This document shows positions 56,453-64,000 of a stretch of 64,000 nt of DNA, piece after piece. Position 1 is the first letter of the stretch, and each line of letters starts with the position of its first letter. Where the stretch lies: assembly GCA_018883345.1 (NCBI GenBank), contig VEQG01000001.1, positions 1 through 64,000 on the forward strand. The letters are read 5' to 3'. The stretch comes from Candidatus Nanopelagicaceae bacterium. Its GTDB lineage: Bacteria > Actinomycetota > Actinomycetes > Nanopelagicales > Nanopelagicaceae. The translations under genes and the position numbers were made by a program. The notes under the pieces were generated by a model. It made no database searches and was not told the DNA's origin. It was given only the letters and a program-made list of their open reading frames with translations.

Positions 56453-57175
56453 GTGGGTATCGAAGCGCTAAAAGTGGAAGCCATAAATTTAAAAGTTGCG
56501 CAGTACTGGTCAGTAAGCGTGACGGAAGAAACTACTTCCACCCAGATTGATTTAGCTTCAAATTTCGAAGCCGGAAAAGTTTTAGTTGCTGAATTTCAAA
56601 GTTCAGGTCGTGGCAGATTAGATCGTAAATTTGAAGTACCACCAAGAAAAGGTTTGACCTTTTCATTTACTTTAGATTCAAGTAAATATGAACATAATTT
56701 TGGATGGGTTCCACTTATTTCTGGTTTAGCAGTTGCTCGCGCAATAAATAAACATGCAGGAAAAGAAATAGTTGAACTTAAATGGCCAAATGATTTAATT
56801 ATTGATGGCAAGAAGTTAGCTGGGATATTAAGTGAGAAAAATGAAAAAGGCTTAATTGTTGGAATTGGAATAAATATCTATCAGTCACAGGATGAACTCC
56901 CTATAGAAAATGCGATTTCACTTTCAATGAAAACCAAAGTTGATCGAAGTGAACTCCTTATTATGATATTGAATGAACTTGGCGCCACCTTAAACAATAT
57001 TGAGGCAGAGAAAAATAATTATCGCAAAAGATGTTTAACTATTGGTAAGCAGGTAAGTGCTGCTTTGCCAACCGGAGAAATTATTGAAGATCTTGCAATT
57101 GGAATTTCAAATGAAGGTGCGCTCTTGCTAAACACACGGGAGATTAGGGTAGGAGATATTGTTCATTTAAGATGA
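56453..57175 (+). CDS. birA: Biotin--[acetyl-CoA-carboxylase] ligase
   Basis: [54 protein letters not shown]. Confidence 0.94.
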   Translation: MGIEALKVEAINLKVAQYWSVSVTEETTSTQIDLASNFEAGKVLVAEFQSSGRGRLDRKFEVPPRKGLTFSFTLDSSKYEHNFGWVPLISGLAVARAINKHAGKEIVELKWPNDLIIDGKKLAGILSEKNEKGLIVGIGINIYQSQDELPIENAISLSMKTKVDRSELLIMILNELGATLNNIEAEKNNYRKRCLTIGKQVSAALPTGEIIEDLAIGISNEGALLLNTREIRVGDIVHLR

Positions 57176-57179
57176 GCGC

Positions 57180-58286
57180 GTGAAGACATTCCCACGTGTT
57201 GGAGTCATCGGCTCAGGTCAGTTAGCGCAGATGACTTTAGCTCCAGCGGCAGCGCTCGGAATTGAATTGGTTACCTTAGCCAATTCTTCAGAAGATTCAG
57301 CCGCTCAAAGCTCTCCACATGTTGTCGGAGATTTCAAAGATATAGAAACAGTTCGTAAATTTGCCGCAAGTTGTGATGTCGTCACTTTCGAACATGAATT
57401 AATTCCAATTTCAATAATTAGAACGCTAGAAAGTGAAGGCGTTAAATTCTTGCCATCTTCGAATGCCTTCCAATATTCGCAAGATAAAGCGCTTATGCGT
57501 GCCAAGTTGTCACATCTACCAAACCCGAAGTGGCAAGTAGTTACTGAGGCACCAGAGTGGAACTATCCGGCGATTGCTAAATCAATTTCTGGTGGCTACG
57601 ACGGCCGTGGAGTTTGGAAAGTTAACTCAAAAGCAGAGTTAATCGAATTGTTGAAAGAAGTTCCTAAAATATTACTAGAGGAATTGATTGAATTTGATTT
57701 TGAAATTGCAGTTATGGTTGCCCGTTCACCACATGGACAAGCTGCCACATGGGCGCCTACCCGAACTGTTCAGCGCGATGGCATTTGTATCGAAACTGTT
57801 ACCCCCGTTCCTGAGTTTTCAGCATCTCAATCAGAAGCTGCACAAAATTTAGCATTGCAGATTGCAGAAGAGATTAAATTGGTTGGAGTAATGGCGGTTG
57901 AAATATTTGTTAAGGGCGATGAGTTGCTAATAAATGAATTAGCTTTACGTCCTCACAATTCAGGTCATTGGACGATTGAAGGTTCCGTGACTAGCCAATT
58001 CGAACAACATCTTCGCGCAATCTTGGACTTACCTCTCGGAGAAACATCAATGGTCGCCAACTGGGCAGTAATGGGAAACATTTTGGGTGGAAGCAAGAGC
58101 GACATGTACAGACCATACTTACATTTGATGGCTAGAACTCCTGCCTTAAAGTTCCATCACTATCGAAAAGAGGTTAGACCGGGTAGGAAGATTGGCCACG
58201 TAACCATTACCGGCGATAACCTCGTAGAATTAAGAAGCGAAATTGATCATGCACTTGCATATATGAGCGGAGAGATTGATGAGTGA
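57180..58286 (+). CDS. purK: 5-(carboxyamino)imidazole ribonucleotide synthase
   Basis: [48 protein letters not shown]. Confidence 0.97.
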   Translation: MKTFPRVGVIGSGQLAQMTLAPAAALGIELVTLANSSEDSAAQSSPHVVGDFKDIETVRKFAASCDVVTFEHELIPISIIRTLESEGVKFLPSSNAFQYSQDKALMRAKLSHLPNPKWQVVTEAPEWNYPAIAKSISGGYDGRGVWKVNSKAELIELLKEVPKILLEELIEFDFEIAVMVARSPHGQAATWAPTRTVQRDGICIETVTPVPEFSASQSEAAQNLALQIAEEIKLVGVMAVEIFVKGDELLINELALRPHNSGHWTIEGSVTSQFEQHLRAILDLPLGETSMVANWAVMGNILGGSKSDMYRPYLHLMARTPALKFHHYRKEVRPGRKIGHVTITGDNLVELRSEIDHALAYMSGEIDE

Positions 58287-58785
58287 TGTAGCAATCATTA
58301 TGGGTTCAGATTCTGATTGGCCAATCATGGAAGCCGCAGCAAATGTGTTAGATGAATTTGGAATTACATACACCGCTGAAGTTTTGTCGGCGCATCGAAT
58401 GCCAATTGAGATGGCGGAATTCGCAAAGAGCGCTGCCAATAATGGCTATAAAGTGATCATCGCAGGTGCCGGCGGGGCAGCACATTTACCTGGCATGGTC
58501 GCCTCTTTGACAGCGCTGCCAGTAATCGGAGTTCCAGTTGCCCTAGCAAATTTGGAAGGCATGGATTCATTACTTTCGATAGTGCAGATGCCAGCAGGCA
58601 TTCCAGTTGCAACAGTTGGAATTGGTAATGCAAAAAATGCTGGAATATTAGCTGCTCGAATTTTGGCATCTGCAGATAGCGCGCTTCTTGAAAAAGTTGA
58701 ATTGGCCATGAGCAAACTAAATGAAGAGGCAAAATCTAAAGGTGCGGCGCTTAAAGCCAAGCGCAATCAAAAAACTGGTTTTTAA
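58279..58785 (+). CDS. purE: 5-(carboxyamino)imidazole ribonucleotide mutase
   Basis: [54 protein letters not shown]. Confidence 0.98.
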   Translation: MSDVAIIMGSDSDWPIMEAAANVLDEFGITYTAEVLSAHRMPIEMAEFAKSAANNGYKVIIAGAGGAAHLPGMVASLTALPVIGVPVALANLEGMDSLLSIVQMPAGIPVATVGIGNAKNAGILAARILASADSALLEKVELAMSKLNEEAKSKGAALKAKRNQKTGF

Positions 58786-59180
58786 CGCTTCCTATATTCA
58801 ATAGCAGGGCAGCGATCCATTATCGCAAGTAATCCCGCAGCTTCAGCACGATCAACCGCTTCTTGATCGATTACATCCAGTTGTAACCAAACTGCTTTCG
58901 CGCCAATTGCAATCGCTTCATCGACTACTTTCCCAACCAATTTTGAATTAACAAAACAATCTACGACATCTATTGGAAAAGGTATTTCTGACAGTGTTTT
59001 GTAACCCATCTCTCCATGAACTTCTTCCGCTCTAGGATAAACCGGGACAATTTTGTGGCCTTTATCTTGAAGTAACTTGGCAACTCCGTATGCGGCACGC
59101 TCTGGATTATTGCCCAGACCAACCACTGCCCAAGTTTTCATGGCTAAAACCTGAGAGATGGTTTCTTCGTTAAAACTCAT
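58782..59180 (-). CDS. CoA-binding domain protein (YccU-like)
   Basis: [56 protein letters not shown] 59180 preferred. Confidence 0.87.
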   Translation of the reverse strand: MSFNEETISQVLAMKTWAVVGLGNNPERAAYGVAKLLQDKGHKIVPVYPRAEEVHGEMGYKTLSEIPFPIDVVDCFVNSKLVGKVVDEAIAIGAKAVWLQLDVIDQEAVDRAEAAGLLAIMDRCPAIEYRKR

Positions 59181-60469
59181 GCACGTCCTAAGGCGTGAAA
59201 ATCCCAACCAGCTGCCTGCCATTTTTCGCGATCTAACATGTTGCGTCCATCAAGAATTTTTGCCTGCTTTACTAATTTCTTTATTGCTGCAGGATCGAGC
59301 TCTCGATACTCTTTCCATTCAGTTAGATGCAGAATCAAATCAGCACCAGATACGCACTCTTCTACTTTCTCAGCAAAGTTAAGTGCTGGGAAGCGTTTGC
59401 GCGCAGGCTCAATTCCCTTTGGATCATGAATAGTAACTTCTGCTCCGGCTGCATGTATTTGGGCTGCGATGTCTAACGCAGGGGAATCACGTACGTCATC
59501 AGAGTCTGGTTTGAAAGTCGCGCCAAGAACTGCAATTTTGAAAGATTTTAGGTCAAGTCCCAACTCTTTCTCCACCAAATTTATTACGCGTTTGCGTGCC
59601 CGAAGATTAATTGCATCAATATCCTTCAAAAATTCGACAGCCTGTGATGCGCCTAGCTCTTCAGCACGGGCCATAAATGCGCGGATATCTTTTGGTAAAC
59701 ATCCGCCGCCAAAACCAATACCAGCTTGCAAGAAACGATTTCCGATTCTTGGGTCATAACCGATTGCTTTAGCAAGCACAGTTACATCACCACCAGTGGT
59801 TTCGCAGATTTCTGCCATAGCGTTAATGAATGAAATTTTGGTCGCTAAAAATGAATTGGCAGACACTTTTACCAACTCTGCAGTTGGAAGATTTGCACGG
59901 ACCCATGGAGTGCCCTCTTTTAAGTTAACCGCATAAGCCTCTTTAAGAATTTCTTCGGCGCGGTCTGAAGTAACTCCAACCACCAAACGGTTAGGTCTCA
60001 ATGTATCTTCAACTGCAAATCCTTCACGCAAGAATTCTGGATTCCATGCTAACTCTGTATGGGCTGGCATTTGTTTTGCTAACTCTTGTGCGGTGCCGAC
60101 AGGAACTGTTGATTTACCCACTAAGAGCGATCCTGGCTTTGCAACTGCAGCAACAGCCGCAAATGCGCTTTTTACATAACTTAAATCTGCGGCTAGGCCA
60201 TCTTTCATTTGTGGCGTTCCAACGCATATGAAATGCACATCGCAATCTGCAATTTCCGAGTAATCAGTAGTGAACTTTAATTTCCCGCCTTTTACGTGCT
60301 TTGAGAGCAGTTCCGGAAGTTCTGGCTCATAGAAAGGAAGTTCTCCTTTAGATAGCGCTTCAATTTTGGCGGCATCACTATCGACACCAACCACATCTAG
60401 TCCAAGCTCGGCCATGCAAGCTGCATGGGTAGCACCTAAATATCCAGTACCAATTACCGAAATTTTCAT
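59177..60469 (-). CDS. ugd: UDP-glucose 6-dehydrogenase
   Basis: KISVIGTGYLGATHAACMAELGLDVVGVDSD; GFGGGCLPKDIRAF catalytic Cys; LGATFKPDSDDVRDSPAL. Confidence 0.97.
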   Translation of the reverse strand: MKISVIGTGYLGATHAACMAELGLDVVGVDSDAAKIEALSKGELPFYEPELPELLSKHVKGGKLKFTTDYSEIADCDVHFICVGTPQMKDGLAADLSYVKSAFAAVAAVAKPGSLLVGKSTVPVGTAQELAKQMPAHTELAWNPEFLREGFAVEDTLRPNRLVVGVTSDRAEEILKEAYAVNLKEGTPWVRANLPTAELVKVSANSFLATKISFINAMAEICETTGGDVTVLAKAIGYDPRIGNRFLQAGIGFGGGCLPKDIRAFMARAEELGASQAVEFLKDIDAINLRARKRVINLVEKELGLDLKSFKIAVLGATFKPDSDDVRDSPALDIAAQIHAAGAEVTIHDPKGIEPARKRFPALNFAEKVEECVSGADLILHLTEWKEYRELDPAAIKKLVKQAKILDGRNMLDREKWQAAGWDFHALGRA

Positions 60470-60478
60470 ATTGTGATT

Positions 60479-61603
60479 CTAATACTTAATCTCTCCGCAA
60501 GGATTTTCATTTGCGGTACGCGTCTTGAATTTATCAACTATAGAAGGGGTAGCAGATGCCTTCTTCTTCTCTGTATTTGCTGATTTTGATGGCTTTACTT
60601 CATCTACAACTGGCAGATCATTTCGCAATCTTTCAAAGAGTTCTGGTGCCAGAGTTTCGTGCCAAATAACAACTGAGCCAACTCCTGCGGCATAGCCATT
60701 TGCAGTGCCAAGCGGAATGGTCATCGTGCGCATTTTGCCAGGCGCTAGATTTTTTATTTGCTTGGCAAGATTAACGATATCGCCTTGATCTAAAGTCTCA
60801 TCTGTCTTTACAGTCTTAAATATGGCAGAGATTAAATCTTTAACTTTAAACGGATTTAACAAGACGCCAGTGCTGGTAGCTTTTCGGAAGACGGCAGAGA
60901 CAAATTGCTGTTGTCTTTGCATGCGCCCAATATCTCCCAAACCATCAAAGTCTCTTGTACGTACATATTTAAGCGCTTCAATACCATTTAGCGTATGTAC
61001 TCCGGCCGACATAACTAAATGGCTCTTGGGATCATTAATCGGCACCTTGGAACAGACTTGAATTCCGCCAAGCGCATCAACTACATTCTTAAATCCAGCA
61101 AAATTAACTTCAACATAATGATCAATTCTTAAATTGGTAGCCTTTTCAATCGTTTGAATAAGTAACGGGGCGCCACCCCAAGCAAAAGCTGCATTTATTT
61201 TGGATTGCGTCTCTGAAATCTGAGTTTTTCCATCAAGGCTGGTATGTGCCGGAATGGTCACCAAACTATCTCTTGGTATTGAAATCACAACTGCGCGATC
61301 ACGAGACTTGCTTATATGAACCAACATCATGGTGTCAGAACGAGCACCAGCTGCAGTTTTAGTTGAACCCACTCGAAGCAAACGTAGCTCCGCCGCAGTC
61401 AAACCTTCTCGCGTGTCTGAACCAACCACCAAATAAGTAACTGCACTTGATGCTTTTTCTGGGCGGTTAATTAAATTATCAAAGACCGTCACACGACTAA
61501 TGGCTCCACTAATGCGACCAAGCCCTAACCAAGCAAAGCCGGAAATTAAGACAATTCCGATTGATGCCCAGGTCAGGTATTTGATTGCTTTAGCTGATTT
61601 CAC
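60479..61603 (-). CDS. LytR-CpsA-Psr (LCP) family protein
   Basis: N-terminal TM; GSDTR; ARSDTMMLVHISKSRDRAVVISIPRDSLVTIP; YVRTRDFDGLGDIGRMQRQQQF. Confidence 0.95.
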   Translation of the reverse strand: MKSAKAIKYLTWASIGIVLISGFAWLGLGRISGAISRVTVFDNLINRPEKASSAVTYLVVGSDTREGLTAAELRLLRVGSTKTAAGARSDTMMLVHISKSRDRAVVISIPRDSLVTIPAHTSLDGKTQISETQSKINAAFAWGGAPLLIQTIEKATNLRIDHYVEVNFAGFKNVVDALGGIQVCSKVPINDPKSHLVMSAGVHTLNGIEALKYVRTRDFDGLGDIGRMQRQQQFVSAVFRKATSTGVLLNPFKVKDLISAIFKTVKTDETLDQGDIVNLAKQIKNLAPGKMRTMTIPLGTANGYAAGVGSVVIWHETLAPELFERLRNDLPVVDEVKPSKSANTEKKKASATPSIVDKFKTRTANENPCGEIKY

Positions 61604-61651
61604 GGGCGAAAGCCTACAAGAGCGAGCTTTAAGCGATAGCGTTTCCCCGTT

Positions 61652-62620
61652 ATGGTTGAGGTGACATCCAGCGCAGTCTCAGTAATTCTTCCAGTTTTGA
61701 ACGAAGAAGATTATTTGGAGCAAGCGGTTAGCGCGATTTTGAAGCAAGATTTCCAAGGTTTACTTGAAGTCATCCTCGCAATTGGCCCATCACGCGATCG
61801 AACTCTAGAGATTGCAAAATCTTTGTCAGAAAAAGATTCCAGAGTAAAAATCGTTGACAATCCAACTGGCCGGACCGCCGCAGGTTTGAATCTTGCAATT
61901 GCAAAATCTATACATCCAATTATCGTCAGAGTTGATGGTCACGCGAATATTCCAAGTAATTACATAAGTATTGCCGTCAAATTACTTAACGATACTGGTG
62001 CAGTAAATGTAGGTGGCGTAATGGCAGCAGAGGGAGTGACCTCTTTTGAAAAGGCGGTGGCTCGCGCCATGCGCAGCCCACTAGGTGTTGGGGCCGCCAA
62101 ATTTCACACTGGCGGTGAAGCTGGCGAAACTGACACTGTTTATTTAGGAGTTTTTAAGAAAGAAGCCTTAACTGCAGTGAATGGTTTTGATGAACATTTC
62201 ACTCGCGCTCAAGACTGGGAATTGAACTTCAGATTAAGACAAGCCGGTGGCAAAATATATTTTGATCCACGATTGACTGTTACATATAGGCCAAGAAAAT
62301 CCTTGGCTGCCTTAGCAAAACAATATTTTGAATATGGACGTTGGCGCCGAGTTGTAGCTCGAACCCATAAAGGAACTATCAACGCAAGATATCTAGCTCC
62401 ACCATTTACAGTTGTCGGAACTTCGATCTCATTGGTGCTAGGTTTATTTAATCCAATTTTCTTTATTCCGGCCGGCGTTTATGCAACTTTCTTGATATTT
62501 GCCTCAGCCACCATTGGCAAGTCATTGAAAGAAAGGTTTTACCTTCCTGCAATCTTGCTTGTGATGCACATGAGTTGGGGAGTTGGTTTTATTACATCTA
62601 CCCGACGTTTTCTCAGGTAA
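61652..62620 (+). CDS. Family 2 glycosyltransferase, membrane-associated
   Basis: VSVILPVLNEEDYLEQAVSAILKQDFQGLLEVILAIGPSRDRT; C-terminal TM helices. Confidence 0.92.
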   Translation: MVEVTSSAVSVILPVLNEEDYLEQAVSAILKQDFQGLLEVILAIGPSRDRTLEIAKSLSEKDSRVKIVDNPTGRTAAGLNLAIAKSIHPIIVRVDGHANIPSNYISIAVKLLNDTGAVNVGGVMAAEGVTSFEKAVARAMRSPLGVGAAKFHTGGEAGETDTVYLGVFKKEALTAVNGFDEHFTRAQDWELNFRLRQAGGKIYFDPRLTVTYRPRKSLAALAKQYFEYGRWRRVVARTHKGTINARYLAPPFTVVGTSISLVLGLFNPIFFIPAGVYATFLIFASATIGKSLKERFYLPAILLVMHMSWGVGFITSTRRFLR

Positions 62621-62630
62621 CCTTGTCCAT

Positions 62631-63458
62631 ATGAGCAAGCCAGTTGAGGTTTACGAACCATTTCGTGCTGGCCTGCCACCGCTAAGAAGATATTGGCGCT
62701 CCTTATGGGCGCGCAGATCCTTCATGAATGAATATGCCAAATCAGAATTGCATGCCAGCCACTTTGATTCTTTTTTTGGTCAGCTCTGGTTAATTTTAAA
62801 TCCTTTGATGCTCTCTGCAATTTACTTTGTTCTGATCAAGATCATCGCGGGTAGCGCCGATAGCACCAGATACGCACATTTAACTGCCTGCCTATTCCTT
62901 TTCTATCTTGTAAGTAATGCAATGAACAGCGGAACTAAATCAGTGACTTCTAGTGAGAGTTTGATTTTAAATACTGCTTTCCCAAGAATTGCATTACCAC
63001 TTTCTACAACCATCGTGGCTTTTTTCAAATTTCTACCAACGATTCCAGTATTTATGATTATTAAGTTTGCAGTTGGACTACCTTTTGACTGGAACATGCT
63101 TTGGGGATTCTTGGTTATCTTTATAGCTTTGGTTTTTGGTTTAGGTATTGCAATTCTTATTTCGGCAGCAAATGTTTATATTCGTGATATTTCTAATTTT
63201 CTACCTTATTTAAATCGCACCTTGCTATACATCTCACCAGTACTTTTTGAAGCATCAAGCGTGAGTGATCAATTGGCGTTTTTCAAGAATATAAATCCGT
63301 TTTTTCCAATTCTAGATTCCTGGTCTCGAGTGATGGTTCACAACGAAAGCTTAATTTGGGGCGATGTTGCGAAAGCCGCAGTATGGGCCTTTGGTACTCT
63401 CTTAATTGGAACATACCTATTTTTATCCCGTGAACGAGAGTTTGCCGTCCGTGTTTGA
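62631..63458 (+). CDS. Polysaccharide-export-type ABC transporter permease (ABC-2)
   Basis: GQLWLILNPLMLSAIYFVLIKIIAG; ATG 62631 preferred; followed by cognate ATPase. Confidence 0.88.
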   Translation: MSKPVEVYEPFRAGLPPLRRYWRSLWARRSFMNEYAKSELHASHFDSFFGQLWLILNPLMLSAIYFVLIKIIAGSADSTRYAHLTACLFLFYLVSNAMNSGTKSVTSSESLILNTAFPRIALPLSTTIVAFFKFLPTIPVFMIIKFAVGLPFDWNMLWGFLVIFIALVFGLGIAILISAANVYIRDISNFLPYLNRTLLYISPVLFEASSVSDQLAFFKNINPFFPILDSWSRVMVHNESLIWGDVAKAAVWAFGTLLIGTYLFLSREREFAVRV

Positions 63459-64000
63459 TCCTCATAAAGCTGGCGAAATAGCAGTCTCGGTGCAAAATCT
63501 GGGATTAATTTATAAAACAACAATTGATAAGAAATTATCATTAACTAACCGCGTTAAACACCTCGGACGAGGCACAAAACAAACCAGAATCGTGAACGCA
63601 CTTGATGGAGTGAATTTAGATATTGATTACGGCAATGTACTTGGCGTGGTGGGTGCAAATGGTGCAGGAAAATCAACCATGATGAGAGTTATTAGTGGAA
63701 TTCTTCCGCCGACCTCAGGCCGGGTAGAGGTTTATGGAAAAGTTTCAACTTTGCTTGCATTAGGTGTGGGTTTTAATAAGCAATTAACTGGACGCGAAAA
63801 TGTAATTCTTGGAGGGCTTGCCTCGGGTTTATCGCGTGATGAAATCGAATCTCATTTCGAAGAGATTGCTGATTTTGCAGAGCTTGGAGAGGCAATTGAT
63901 GCGCCGATGCGAACTTATTCTTCTGGAATGTATGCCCGTCTTGGTTTTTCGGTCGCCGTAACTGTTAAGCCGGATATTTTGATTGTCGATGAAGCGCTGA
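63451..64000 (+). CDS. Polysaccharide-export-type ABC transporter ATP-binding protein (3'-truncated by window edge)
   Basis: Read from sequence: ALDGVNLDIDYGNVLGVVGANGAGKSTMMRVISGILPPTSG ... TYSSGMYARLGFSVAVTVKPDILIVDEAL; GTG 63451 overlaps permease stop. Confidence 0.9.
   Translation, partial: MFDPHKAGEIAVSVQNLGLIYKTTIDKKLSLTNRVKHLGRGTKQTRIVNALDGVNLDIDYGNVLGVVGANGAGKSTMMRVISGILPPTSGRVEVYGKVSTLLALGVGFNKQLTGRENVILGGLASGLSRDEIESHFEEIADFAELGEAIDAPMRTYSSGMYARLGFSVAVTVKPDILIVDEAL

Overview
This window looks like a gene-dense, AT-leaning chromosomal segment from a streamlined actinobacterium. The gene order and composition resemble the freshwater acI / Nanopelagicales group, but that assignment is inference. 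It holds about 56 CDS, nearly all with recognisable housekeeping or metabolic functions: rpsD-rpoA-rplQ-truA, rplM-rpsI-glmM-glmS, acpS-alr-tsaE-tsaB-rimI-tsaD, groES-groEL, guaB-guaB3-guaA, pcrA, sucCD, purNH-folD, mdh-icd, trpS, a nucleoside import and catabolism cluster (about 36.9-52.3 kb), an acyl-CoA carboxylase/birA locus, purK-purE, and the start of a surface-glycan cluster. I found no tRNA, rRNA, CRISPR array or mobile element. The items most worth a second look are: (1) an IMP dehydrogenase that lacks its CBS/Bateman domain; (2) a roughly 135-nt strongly nested inverted-repeat structure between groEL and guaB; (3) perfect terminator-like hairpins inside the 5' coding sequence of the next gene (truA and the S51-like gene); (4) many leaderless-type promoters (TANNNT, 6-8 nt, start codon), including one -10 box shared by divergent accD and birA; (5) an 18-bp perfect palindrome at the mdh-icd promoter; (6) a nucleoside operon with an embedded cytochrome P450 and a cysteine-free truncated aldehyde dehydrogenase; (7) a strong hairpin between the nucleoside-binding lipoprotein and its ABC genes. 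All calls come from reading the sequence and the supplied ORFs; no database searches were run.
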